Shown one piece after another: positions 43,106 through 51,343 of a stretch of DNA of 64,000 nt. The notes below the pieces were generated by a model. It had not been told where the DNA came from. It worked only from the letters and a program-made list of their open reading frames with translations, and searched no databases. The DNA is from Streptomyces sp. NBC_01262 (lineage in GTDB: Bacteria > Actinomycetota > Actinomycetes > Streptomycetales > Streptomycetaceae), in assembly GCF_036226365.1 (NCBI RefSeq), contig NZ_CP108462.1:4772501-4836500 (forward strand). The letters run 5' to 3'. Position numbers and translations under genes: made by a program. Within the stretch, counting starts at the first letter, position 1, and each line of letters begins with the position of its first letter.

Positions 43106-43944
43106 GTCTCTCCCAGCAGCTTCTCGACGAAGGCCAGCGACTCGCGCGGAGTGAGCGCCTGGGCCCGGAGGATTCCGTACTGTTCCTCGAACTCCCGGAC
43201 CAGCTTCCGCTCCGTGTAGAGACGGCTTTCCTTGTGCATCTCCACGTAGGCGATCCTCCGCCCTTCCCTCGTTTCGATCAAGGTGAAGGGGCCAGCGACT
43301 GCGGCGTGCTCCTCACGCCCTGTCGGCATCACCTGGACCTCGACGTTGCGCCGCTGACCGCACAACAGGATCTGCTCCAACTGGCCCCGCATTGTGCTTC
43401 GCCCGCCCAGAGGACGGCGCAGCAGCGACTCCTCGATAACGAAGCTGATAGTGGGCAACGGCGTCCGTGAGAGCATCTTCTGCCGGGCAAGCCGGGCGGT
43501 TACGCGCTGCTCGATGGTGTCCTCGTCCAGCAGTGGACGCCGCATTGTGAACACAGCCCGCGCGTAGTCCTCGGTCTGCAACAACCCGTTGATGACGTGC
43601 GTGTCGTACACGTGCAGCTCGACCGCCTCCGCCTCCAGCCGCGCCGCATCGCGAAAGAACGACGGGTACTGCGCCCGCGCAACCTCCTCCTTCAACTCCG
43701 CGAGCACGCCGTGCGCACCGAGCACCTCGTCGGCCTTGTCGATGAACTTGGCGGGCGGAATGCGCCGCCCCTGCTCGAAGGAGGCGATCGTGGCTGCCGA
43801 ATACCCCGTGCGGGAGCCGAACTCGGCTCGCTCCAGGCCCGCCCAGACGCGGAGCCGTTTCAGCTGGCCGCCGAAGACGGACAGGATGCCCGTCCCGGGC
43901 TCACGGTCGCGCTCGCGCTCGTTCGCATCGTCATCGTCGTCCAT
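43102..43944 (-). CDS. XRE family regulator with DUF5753 domain (WhiJ-like)
   Basis: 280 aa from ATG 43944 (MDDDDDANERERDRE, very acidic). Residues about 25–85 form the XRE helix-turn-helix (LKRLRVWAGLERAEFGSRTGYSAATIASFEQGRR in two parts). The DUF5753 domain follows (FRDAARLEAEAVELHVYDTHVINGLLQTEDYARAV in parts; RRPLGGRSTMRGQLEQI; VQVMPTGREEHAAVAGPFTL; LYTERKLVREFEEQYGILRAQAL). These pair with DUF397 proteins and often with a nearby RsbW-like ATP-binding protein, all present here. The class influences development and antibiotic timing in Streptomyces. Confidence 0.94.
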   Translation of the reverse strand: MDDDDDANERERDREPGTGILSVFGGQLKRLRVWAGLERAEFGSRTGYSAATIASFEQGRRIPPAKFIDKADEVLGAHGVLAELKEEVARAQYPSFFRDAARLEAEAVELHVYDTHVINGLLQTEDYARAVFTMRRPLLDEDTIEQRVTARLARQKMLSRTPLPTISFVIEESLLRRPLGGRSTMRGQLEQILLCGQRRNVEVQVMPTGREEHAAVAGPFTLIETREGRRIAYVEMHKESRLYTERKLVREFEEQYGILRAQALTPRESLAFVEKLLGET

Positions 43945-44053
43945 GCCGCCCCGCCGCCTCCCGCCTACAGGCCCGCGCCGCGCGCGTACAAAGGCCCGCA
44001 GTCCGCGCGTCACGCCTCGTCAACGGTACGGGGGCGGCGGAACCGTGGACCTT

Positions 44054-44494
44054 ATGAACGCCACAACTCCCCCTTCCGGGGGCAACGAATTCACGATGCA
44101 GTTCACGTCGACCCCGCGCGGGGCGCGGCTCGCGCGGCGGCTGGTCTCGTATCGGCTCAGCGACTGGGCGCACCCGTACGCGTCCGCGGTGAACGAGACG
44201 GTGACGCTCATCGCGGCGGAGCTGACGGCGAACGCCGTCCGGCATGGGCATGTGCCGGGGCGGGACTTCCGCCTCAGCCTGAGCGCGACGGAGACGACGG
44301 TCCGGATCGAGGTGTCGGACACGCGTACGGAGCGGGTGCCGCTGTTGTCGGCGCAGGAGCCGCCGGGGGACGCGGAGTCGGGGCGGGGGCTGCTGCTGGT
44401 GTCGCGGCTGGCGAGCCGGTGGGCGGTGGCACCGCGTGAGGCGGCGCCAGGGAAGACGGTGTGGGCGGAGCTTGATGTTGCCCAGAGTGGCTGA
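44054..44494 (+). CDS. ATP-binding protein (RsbW-like HATPase_c_2)
   Basis: 146 aa. A single GHKL ATPase fold: ETVTLIAAELTANAVRHGHVPGRDFRL in two parts (N-box), VRIEVSDTRTERVPLL (D-box), ESGRGLLLVSRLASRW (G-box). This class resembles anti-sigma kinases, though many Streptomyces members accompany XRE–DUF397 pairs with no known sigma partner. It is divergent from the XRE gene, 109 bases away. It completes the WhiJ-like set. Confidence 0.93.
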   Translation: MNATTPPSGGNEFTMQFTSTPRGARLARRLVSYRLSDWAHPYASAVNETVTLIAAELTANAVRHGHVPGRDFRLSLSATETTVRIEVSDTRTERVPLLSAQEPPGDAESGRGLLLVSRLASRWAVAPREAAPGKTVWAELDVAQSG

Positions 44495-44624
44495 AAAGCT
44501 GTCGTACCGGGCACACCTTGGAAGAAAATCACCGGCCGCTGTCGATCCGGCCACGTCCCGTTCGACGCCCTGATGTGGGGCACCGCGCCACACGAAGATG
44601 CGACCAGACCTGACGAGGAAACGC

Positions 44625-45269
44625 ATGGATCAGCTACTGAGAGTCATGAACTTCACTGTCTCAAGTGACGGAATCGGCGCCGGTGAGGACCAGACCCTTG
44701 AGCGCCCGTTCGGTCACGTCAGTCCGGAGAGGCTGTTCTCCTGGGCCGGTGCCACCGCGAGCTGGCCCATGCGCACCGACCCCGGAGGGAGCCGCGGTCT
44801 CGACGACTACTTCACGCGGGACTTCGCACACAACATCGGCGCCGAGATCATGGGCCGCAACAAGTTCGGCCCGCAGCGCGGGCCCTGGCAGGACCATGAC
44901 TGGCGCGGTTGGTGGGGTGACGAGCCCCCGTTCCACACCCCGGTGTTCGTCATGACCCACCACGAACGTCCTTCGTTCACGCTCTCCGACACCACCTTCC
45001 ACTTTGTCGCGGCCGACCCGGTCACGGTCCTCGAACAGGCGCGGGAGGCGGCGCAGGGCAAGGACGTCAGGCTCGGCGGCGGGGTCACCACCATCCGGGA
45101 GTTCCTTGACGCAGACCTCGTCGACACCATGCATGTGGCGGTCACGCAGGTGGAACTCGGTTCTGGGCTTCGGCTCTGGGATTCACCCGATGAGCTGCTC
45201 GACCGGTTCCATCTTGAGGTCGTGCCCAGCTCAAGCGGCATCGCGCACCACCTGTTCTGGCGGAAGTAA
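44625..45269 (+). CDS. Dihydrofolate reductase/RibD C-terminal family reductase
   Basis: 214 aa from ATG 44625, with GAGGAA upstream; an earlier ATG at 44598 lacks this. The fold is the RibD-C/DHFR-like NADPH reductase: MNFTVSSDGIGAG, EIMGRNKFGPQRGPW, PVFVMTHHERPSF, VRLGGGVTTIREFLDADLVDTMHVAVTQV in two parts. Single copies are common in Streptomyces and their substrates are unknown; few are true DHFRs. It stands alone between the HATPase and the convergent methyltransferase. Confidence 0.9.
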   Translation: MDQLLRVMNFTVSSDGIGAGEDQTLERPFGHVSPERLFSWAGATASWPMRTDPGGSRGLDDYFTRDFAHNIGAEIMGRNKFGPQRGPWQDHDWRGWWGDEPPFHTPVFVMTHHERPSFTLSDTTFHFVAADPVTVLEQAREAAQGKDVRLGGGVTTIREFLDADLVDTMHVAVTQVELGSGLRLWDSPDELLDRFHLEVVPSSSGIAHHLFWRK

Positions 45270-45287
45270 CCGCTGGCAGGGTCAAGC

Positions 45288-46184
45288 TCAGCGGCGCCCG
45301 GTGTGGACGGTGATCGCGTCCAGGTAGAAGGCGTCCGGGCGGGTGAGGATCGCGGTGGCGGCGTCGCCGTCGATGAGGTCGTCGAGGGTCTGGCGGTCGT
45401 CGGGGGCGAGGGAGGGGGCGAACTGGTCGCGGGTGAGGGCGAGACGGTCGTGGAGGTATGAGCGGGCCGCCGGGTTCAGGGGGGCCGGGAGGTCGGTGAG
45501 GAAGGTACGGGAGCCGGCCGGGGTGAGGCCCGCGCCGGTGAGGAGGGCGGGCCAGTGCTCGGCGGTGCGTACGGAGCCGGGGAGGGAGGCGCGCATCGCG
45601 GCGAACCACTCCTCGGCGGCGACGTCGAGGCGGGCCTGGAAGCCGGGGCGGCCGGCGCCCGCGTCGTCCCGGGGGAGGAAGCGGGCGGGCAGACCACCCT
45701 CCGCGACGGCGAGGAGGCCGCCGGGGCGCAGGGCGGAGGCGAGGCGGTTGAGGACGAGCTGCTGGTCGCCGACGTGGTGGATGGCGCGGCTGCTGTAGAT
45801 GAGATCGGCGGTGCCGACCGCGTCCAGGCCGTCGGGCAGTTCGGCGTGGAGGGTGCGGAAGCGGTCGCCCAGGCCCTGGGCGGCGGCGCGGGCGCGGGCT
45901 CGCTCCAGCAGGGGCTCGGCGCCGTCCACGGCGACGACCTCGGCGTCGGGGAAGGCGTGGGCCAGCAGGCAGGCGGCGACGCCGGGGCCGCTGCCGATGT
46001 CCAGGATGCGGGTGGGGGCGGGGCCGGCGGGCAGGAGGCCCCGCAGCCAGGCGGCGGTCTGCTCGACGGAGGGGGCGGTGAGGTCGCCGCCGCGCTCCAG
46101 CATGTCGCCCATGTCCTGCCAGTCGACGTCGTCGGTGCCGTGTGCGTGGCCGTGCCCGTGGCGGTGGTGCTGGTGAGTGGTCAT
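45288..46184 (-). CDS. Class I SAM-dependent methyltransferase with His-rich N-terminus
   Basis: 298 aa. The first 15 residues are mostly His (HQHHRHGHGHAHG), suggesting metal binding or regulation by metal. Then follows a Rossmann methyltransferase domain: RILDIGSGPGVAACLLAHAF (motif I), EVVAVDGAEPLLERA, AELPDGLDAVGTADLIYSS and LRPGGLLAVAEGG. The C-terminal 100 residues form a substrate lid. It is divergent from an XRE-cupin regulator with a large palindrome between them, so that regulator probably controls it. The substrate is unknown. Confidence 0.9.
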   Translation of the reverse strand: MTTHQHHRHGHGHAHGTDDVDWQDMGDMLERGGDLTAPSVEQTAAWLRGLLPAGPAPTRILDIGSGPGVAACLLAHAFPDAEVVAVDGAEPLLERARARAAAQGLGDRFRTLHAELPDGLDAVGTADLIYSSRAIHHVGDQQLVLNRLASALRPGGLLAVAEGGLPARFLPRDDAGAGRPGFQARLDVAAEEWFAAMRASLPGSVRTAEHWPALLTGAGLTPAGSRTFLTDLPAPLNPAARSYLHDRLALTRDQFAPSLAPDDRQTLDDLIDGDAATAILTRPDAFYLDAITVHTGRR

Positions 46185-46205
46185 GGGCGGAGACTGCTCC
46201 CGACT

Positions 46206-46241
46206 TCCCGGGTCCGGCAACATTTGTTGCCGGTTCCGGGA
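46206..46241. promoter_or_regulatory. Large operator-like palindrome between methyltransferase and XRE-cupin genes
   Basis: The core CCGGCAACA-TT-TGTTGCCGG is a perfect 9+2+9 dyad (46214–46233). Extending to 17-base arms gives 15 of 17 matching pairs. It lies 22 bases from both start codons, where one bound dimer could control both directions. Confidence 0.8.
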
Positions 46242-46262
46242 AAAGGTGCTCCCATCGGCCCC

Positions 46263-46865
46263 ATGGACAGGGAAAAGCACACGGACATCACCGACGTGCT
46301 CAATGAGGTCGGCCCCCGCCTGCGGCGGCTCCGTACGCAGCGCGGCGTCACCCTCACCGCGCTGGCCGAGGTCACCGGCATCTCCAAGAGCACCCTGTCC
46401 CGCCTCGAATCGGGCGGGCGCCGCCCCAGTCTTGAACTGCTGCTCCCGATCGCCCAGGCCCACCGCGTCCCCCTGGACGAACTCGTCGGCGCGCCCGAGG
46501 TCGGCGACCCCCGCGTACGTATGCCCGCCCGCGAGGTCAACGGACTGACGGCGGTCCCGCTGACCCGCTCGGCCGGGTCGTTGCAGGCGTTCAAGCTGGT
46601 GATCCCGGCAACCCGGGCGCCGTACGAGCCGAAGACCCACGAGGGGTACGAGTGGCTGTACGTGCTCTCCGGCCGCCTGCGGCTGATCCTGGCCGGTCAC
46701 GACCTGGTGCTGCCGGCCGGCGAGGCGGCCGAGTTCGACACCCGTCTGCCGCACTGTTTCCTGAGCGCGGACGAGCACCCGGTGGAGGTGCTCAGCATCT
46801 TCGGGCCGCAGGGCGAACGGATGCACGTACGGGCCAAGCCGAAGACCTCGCAAGTCACAGCTTGA
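46263..46865 (+). CDS. XRE–cupin transcriptional regulator
   Basis: 200 aa. The N-terminal XRE HTH (RLRRLRTQRGVTLTALAEVTGISKSTLSRLESG in two parts) is followed by a C-terminal cupin_2 barrel (YEPKTHEGYEWLYVLSGRLRLILAG in part; LPAGEAAEFDTRLPHCF). The cupin His residues could bind metal or a small ligand. It is divergent from the methyltransferase across a strong palindrome and likely represses both genes. Confidence 0.93.
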   Translation: MDREKHTDITDVLNEVGPRLRRLRTQRGVTLTALAEVTGISKSTLSRLESGGRRPSLELLLPIAQAHRVPLDELVGAPEVGDPRVRMPAREVNGLTAVPLTRSAGSLQAFKLVIPATRAPYEPKTHEGYEWLYVLSGRLRLILAGHDLVLPAGEAAEFDTRLPHCFLSADEHPVEVLSIFGPQGERMHVRAKPKTSQVTA

Positions 46866-47026
46866 TATTGAAGTCGTCAACTGTCATAGGCATGACGTAG
46901 CGTTCATCTGTACGACAGCGGAGGTCGCCCGCAGAGCCGCGCCGAGCGCGCCCGCGCAGCCGCACCCCGCGTCGCACGAACCGTACTTACATCGCTTACT
47001 CATTCGCCTGCCTGGGGGGAACCAGC

Positions 47027-49261
47027 TTGCGCACCCGCCACATCGCCAGTGGCACGGCCCTGTCCGTGCTGCTCGGCTCCGCCACCCTGCTCGGCGTCAC
47101 GGCCGCTCCGGCCGCCTTCGCCGACACCACCAAGGCCCTGCCGCTCACCTCGTCTTCGGACATCGTCGTCGACGGTGTCCACAAGCGGGTCTTCATCAGC
47201 AGCGCCGCCGACAGCACCGTCCTCGTGACGGACTACAGCGGCACCGTCGTCGCCACGCTCACCTCCGAGCCGGGCGCCTCCGACCTGCTGCTCGCCAAGG
47301 ACTCCAGCACGGTGTACGTCGCGCTGAGCACCGGCGACGCGATCTCCGCGATCGACACCGCCACGCTCACCGAGACCACCCGCTACGACCTCGGCACCGC
47401 CGCTCCCAGCAGCCTCGCCCTCGCCAACAGCAAGATCTGGTTCGGCTACGGCTCCGGCGGCGACGGCAACCTCGGCTCCCTGGACCTCGACCCGGTCGTC
47501 ATCCCGACGCCGACGGACACGGCCACCGCCACGGCCACAGAGACCGCGACCGAGACGGCGTCGCCGAGCCCGACCGACACGGCCACGGACACGGCGACCC
47601 CGACCGAGACTGCGACCGACACGGCCACGCCGACCGAGTCGCCCTCCGAAAGCCCGTCGGAATCTCCGAGCGCCACCGAATCCGCCACCGAGACCGCCGG
47701 CACGCAGACGGCCGACGCCGCCGACGAGGCCTCCGCCGACGTCATCATCACCAACGGCGCCCTGGTCACGCTCGACCTCGCCGACGACTGGTACTCCGGC
47801 CCGCTGCTCGCCAGCGCCTCCGGCGACTCCAACACCCTCGTGGCCGCCGAGTCGGGCATCAGCCCGTCCACCCTGCGGGTCTACGACGTGTCCTCGGGCA
47901 CTCCGACCACGCAGGCGGAGCGCGACGGCGTTTCCAGCCCGCGGGACATGGCCGTGACCGCGGACGGCACACAGCTGATCACCGCGAGCGGATCCCCGTA
48001 CTACCAGCAGGCGTACCGGGTCTCCGACCTCGCCGACGACGGCAAGTACACGACCGATTCGTACCCGAATGCCGTGGCCGTCGCGCCCGGCGGGGCGATC
48101 GCCGCGGGCATCGATGGCGCCTACGAGCCGGACATCTACGTCTTCAAGCAGGGCGTCGACCAGCAGATCCGCAGCTACGACTTCGGTGTCGTCGGCAACC
48201 CCGGCTACTCTGCCGAGCTCCTCGCCTCGGGCCTCGCCTGGGCTCCCGACAGCAGCCGGCTCTTCGCCATCACCGTTGACGTCTACGGCGAGTACCCCAC
48301 CCTCCGTGTCCTGAACGACGCCACAAAGGCCGTCAGCAAGGTCACCGTCAGCGCCCCGGCCACCGCCACCCGCGCCAAGAAGCTCACCGTCACCGGCACC
48401 CTCACCGCCACCGTGGCCTTCCCGGCCGGGGCCAAGGTCACCGTCACCCGTAAGGACCTGACGGACCCGAAGGGCAAGTCGCTCGGCTCCAAGTCGGTCG
48501 CCTCCAACGGCAAGTTCAGCTTCACCGACACCCCGGTCACCGGCGGCGACGTCACCTACACCGCCACCTACGCGGGCGACGCCACCCACACCGCGGCCAG
48601 CGGCAAGGACACCGTCAAGGTCTCCCGCGCCACGTCCACGGTCACCGTGAAGACCTCCGCCTCGACGTACTCGTACGGCAAGACGGTCACCGTCACCGCC
48701 CACCTGGGCAAGACGTACAAGAACCGCAAGCTGTCGATCTACGCCAAGCCCGCCGGCGGCACGAAGAAGCTGCTCAAGACGGGCACCGTCAACTCCTCCG
48801 GGAACCTGGCGGTCAAGTACAGGCTGACCCGCAACACGACCTTCTCCGCGGCCTTCACCGGCGACGCCCGCTACGCGCCGAAGACCGTCAGCCGCTCGGT
48901 CGGCACGAAGGTGAGCGTCTCCACCGCCGTCTCCAAGTACTACAAGACGGGCAAGATCGGCTCCACGAAGTACTACTACTTCCACAAGAACAACACGTCG
49001 GTCTACACCACGACGATGAGCTACTACGCGGGCCGCGAGCAGCTGCTCCAGCTCCAGGTGTACTACCAGGGCCGCTGGTACGACGCCGGCTCCGAGTACT
49101 TCGCGCTGAACTCCCACGGCAAGTCCGCCGTCGGCATCGACGGACCCGGCGAGTCCGGCGTCCGGGCACGCGTCCGCTCCTCGTACATCAAGGGCAGCTC
49201 CGGTGACAGCGTGAACACCACGACCCACGGGTCCTGGAAGTACGTCTACTTCACCAACTGA
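47027..49261 (+). CDS. Secreted beta-propeller/Ig-like surface protein with Thr/Ala-rich insert
   Basis: 744 aa from TTG 47027, with a GGGGGGA ribosome site. Signal peptide: basic start, Ala/Leu core, then PAAFADTT. Residues about 40–400 have YncE-like propeller repeats (SSDIVVDGVHKRVFISS, GASDLLLAKDSSTVYVALS, RDMAVTADGTQLITAS). They are interrupted at about 160–235 by a low-complexity Thr/Ala/Glu/Pro/Ser tract. Residues about 430–620 contain Ig-like sheets (KKLTVTGTLTATVAF; VTYTATYAGDATHTAASGK). The C-terminal 120 residues are Tyr-rich (KYYYFHKNNTSVY) and unrecognised. It lacks LPXTG. It probably acts as an extracellular scaffold or adhesion protein. Confidence 0.87.
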   Translation: MRTRHIASGTALSVLLGSATLLGVTAAPAAFADTTKALPLTSSSDIVVDGVHKRVFISSAADSTVLVTDYSGTVVATLTSEPGASDLLLAKDSSTVYVALSTGDAISAIDTATLTETTRYDLGTAAPSSLALANSKIWFGYGSGGDGNLGSLDLDPVVIPTPTDTATATATETATETASPSPTDTATDTATPTETATDTATPTESPSESPSESPSATESATETAGTQTADAADEASADVIITNGALVTLDLADDWYSGPLLASASGDSNTLVAAESGISPSTLRVYDVSSGTPTTQAERDGVSSPRDMAVTADGTQLITASGSPYYQQAYRVSDLADDGKYTTDSYPNAVAVAPGGAIAAGIDGAYEPDIYVFKQGVDQQIRSYDFGVVGNPGYSAELLASGLAWAPDSSRLFAITVDVYGEYPTLRVLNDATKAVSKVTVSAPATATRAKKLTVTGTLTATVAFPAGAKVTVTRKDLTDPKGKSLGSKSVASNGKFSFTDTPVTGGDVTYTATYAGDATHTAASGKDTVKVSRATSTVTVKTSASTYSYGKTVTVTAHLGKTYKNRKLSIYAKPAGGTKKLLKTGTVNSSGNLAVKYRLTRNTTFSAAFTGDARYAPKTVSRSVGTKVSVSTAVSKYYKTGKIGSTKYYYFHKNNTSVYTTTMSYYAGREQLLQLQVYYQGRWYDAGSEYFALNSHGKSAVGIDGPGESGVRARVRSSYIKGSSGDSVNTTTHGSWKYVYFTN

Positions 49262-49284
49262 CGCACAGCGCAGCACAGCAGAAT

Positions 49285-49331
49285 CAGCGACGGAGGCTGT
49301 CCCGAGAACATCGGGGCGGCCTCCGTCGCTG
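49285..49331 (+). terminator. Long hairpin after the surface-protein gene
   Basis: A 13-bp perfect outer stem CAGCGACGGAGGC/GCCTCCGTCGCTG encloses a second 5-bp stem (CCCGA/TCGGG). There is no U-run. It is the likely terminator for the surface-protein mRNA. Confidence 0.75.
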
Positions 49332-49359
49332 TGCCCTGGCGAGGACTTACCCTGGCCGC

Positions 49360-49710
49360 GTGATCAATGGTGCGCACGTCATCGTCTACAGCCGTGACGC
49401 GGAAGCGGACCGGGCCTTCTTCAGGGATGTACTGGAGTATCCGCATGTCGACGCAGGCCACGGCTGGCTGATCTTCAGGCTTCCGCCGGCCGAGATCGCC
49501 GTGCATCCCACGGACGGCCCGGAGTCGCAGGAGCTCTATCTGATGTGCGACGACGTCGATGCGACCGTGGCGGACCTGACCGCCAAGGGCGTCGAGTTCA
49601 CCCAGCCGGTCACCGATGCGCGCTGGGGACGGCTGACCAGGTTCCGGCTGCCGGGCGGCGGCGAGGTGGGCCTGTACGAGCCCCGCCACGAGCGGGCCAC
49701 CGGCCTGTGA
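49360..49710 (+). CDS. VOC family protein (glyoxalase/bleomycin-resistance fold)
   Basis: 116 aa, one VOC domain made of two βαβββ modules: GAHVIVYSRDAEADRAFFRDVL, then ELYLMCDDVDATVADLTAKGVEF in part, and FRLPGGGEVGLYEPRH. It has the usual metal-site positions (His6 and Glu near the end). Start is GTG. The substrate is unknown; such single-domain proteins include dioxygenases and drug-binding proteins. Confidence 0.88.
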   Translation: MINGAHVIVYSRDAEADRAFFRDVLEYPHVDAGHGWLIFRLPPAEIAVHPTDGPESQELYLMCDDVDATVADLTAKGVEFTQPVTDARWGRLTRFRLPGGGEVGLYEPRHERATGL

Positions 49711-49732
49711 GGACGGCCCCGAACGGAGAGGG

Positions 49733-51244
49733 TCACGTCTGGCAGCGCCGCAGGCCCTCGGGCTTGTAGCAGGGGAGCTGGCCGTGGGCCTGCATGATGT
49801 CCTGGCCGGCGCCGCGGAGGGTGTAGTTGAGGAAGCTCGCGGCGAGCGAGCTGGGGGACGGGGAGCCGTAGGTGTAGGCGTACTCGATCTCCGTGAAGGG
49901 GTACGTGCTGTCGCCGATGGCCTGGACGGATGGCTGGCGGCCGTTGATGCGGAGGGTGTGGAGGCCGTCGGTGGTGGTGGCGGCGCGCAGCTCGCTGTAG
50001 CCGATGGCGCCGGGGAGGCGGGCGACGGTGGCGAGGACCTGGTCGGTGCTGTCGAGTTCGCAGCGGATGACCTTGTCGGTCGGGGAGTTCTTGTGTACGC
50101 AGTCGCGGGAGGTGAAGGCGGGCTCGCCGACGCCGGCCAGGAGGTGGCGGCGGAAGAGGTCGCGGGTGCCTGAGTCGGCGTTGCGGCTGACGAGGAGGAT
50201 GGGGAGGTCGGGGCCGCCGAGCTGCTTCCAGTTGAGGAGGCCGCCCCGGTAGACGCGCCGGATGTCGGCGACGGTCAGATTCGTCACCTTGACGCGGTCG
50301 TTGACCACCAGCGCGAACGCGGAGATCGCGACGCGGTGCTCCGTCAGCTTCGGGTAGCCGGCCGGCTTGGGCCCGTCGGAGAAGGCGATGGTGGCGGAGG
50401 GACCCTCGGCCGCTTGCCGGACGCCCTCGTTGCTGCCGTGGGCGTCGACGCTGATCGAGGAGTCGGGGCAGTCCTTCTCGTACCGGGTGGACAGGTCGTC
50501 CAGGACGGGGGCGAAGGCGGTGGAGCCGATGAGGGTGAGGGTGCCGGTGGCGCAGCCCATGGGAGGCGGGGTGTCCTCGCCGCCGATGATGATGCCGGCC
50601 AGGACGGTGACGCAGACAGTGAGGAAGACGGTGATCAGGCGGGCGGAGCGGCTGAAGCGCGGGGACTTGCTGTCGACGGGGACCGCGGTGTTGGGGACGA
50701 TGACGCCGTCGACGATGTCGCCGTCGATGCGGACGGGGTCGCCGACATGGCCGCGGTTGAGGACGACGAGGAGCTTGAAGTACTGGCCGCGGTTGAGGGG
50801 TACGCGGGGCAGGTGGATCTGGTTGCCGGAGTGGCGGACGTCCCCGAAGCGGCTGCGCAGATGGCGCGCGTTGGACTGGGTGATGGCGACGCCCCGGACG
50901 GTGCGGCCGGTGAAGACGACCGTGAGGGCGGGGTCGGGTTCGCGGTTGGTGTAGTCGTGCTCCACGACGGCTTCGCCGCCGTCGTTCTCTATGCGCAGGA
51001 GGACGAGGGTCGCGTCGTTCATGTCGGGCAGGTCGTGGAAGACGCCGAGCAGGACGTTGGGGGCGCCGTCGCCCTCGCCGTCGGGGTCGTCGTCGCCGAT
51101 CGGGGTGTCCATCTGGACGCGGTAGCCGATGCGCTTGCGGCGCGGGACGCGGCGTTCGTACCAGACGACGCCGAAGGAGACGCCGACACCGAGCAGGGCG
51201 GTGAGTACGGCCACCATGTTGTCGGCGCTCAGCCAGTCGTCCAT
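49733..51244 (-). CDS. Membrane-anchored PstS-like solute-binding protein with cytoplasmic domain
   Basis: 503 aa. A membrane helix at about 10–28 (AVLTALLGVGVSFGVVWYE) is followed by an approximately 150-residue beta-rich region (LLRIENDGGEAVVEHDYTN; LNRGQYFKLLVVLNRGHVG) of unknown fold. A second helix follows at about 203–225, then a PstS/PBP-like domain to the end: LIGSTAFAPVLDDL, HGSNEGVRQAAEG, LLVSRNADSGTRDLFRRHLL, GAIGYSELRAA. Topology predicts the beta region inside the cell and the binding domain outside, so this looks like a receptor rather than a transporter subunit. No pst genes are adjacent. The PBP part closely follows phosphate-binding motifs, but the ligand is unproven. Confidence 0.85.
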   Translation of the reverse strand: MDDWLSADNMVAVLTALLGVGVSFGVVWYERRVPRRKRIGYRVQMDTPIGDDDPDGEGDGAPNVLLGVFHDLPDMNDATLVLLRIENDGGEAVVEHDYTNREPDPALTVVFTGRTVRGVAITQSNARHLRSRFGDVRHSGNQIHLPRVPLNRGQYFKLLVVLNRGHVGDPVRIDGDIVDGVIVPNTAVPVDSKSPRFSRSARLITVFLTVCVTVLAGIIIGGEDTPPPMGCATGTLTLIGSTAFAPVLDDLSTRYEKDCPDSSISVDAHGSNEGVRQAAEGPSATIAFSDGPKPAGYPKLTEHRVAISAFALVVNDRVKVTNLTVADIRRVYRGGLLNWKQLGGPDLPILLVSRNADSGTRDLFRRHLLAGVGEPAFTSRDCVHKNSPTDKVIRCELDSTDQVLATVARLPGAIGYSELRAATTTDGLHTLRINGRQPSVQAIGDSTYPFTEIEYAYTYGSPSPSSLAASFLNYTLRGAGQDIMQAHGQLPCYKPEGLRRCQT

Positions 51245-51343
51245 GACGTCACGGTAGGAAGCGGACGCGACGGCGGAGGGGCTTTCGCCGGGCGGTCGGC
51301 GGATGTTCGCCGGGGGTTCGTCTGAGCCGGTCAGGCTGCTGGC

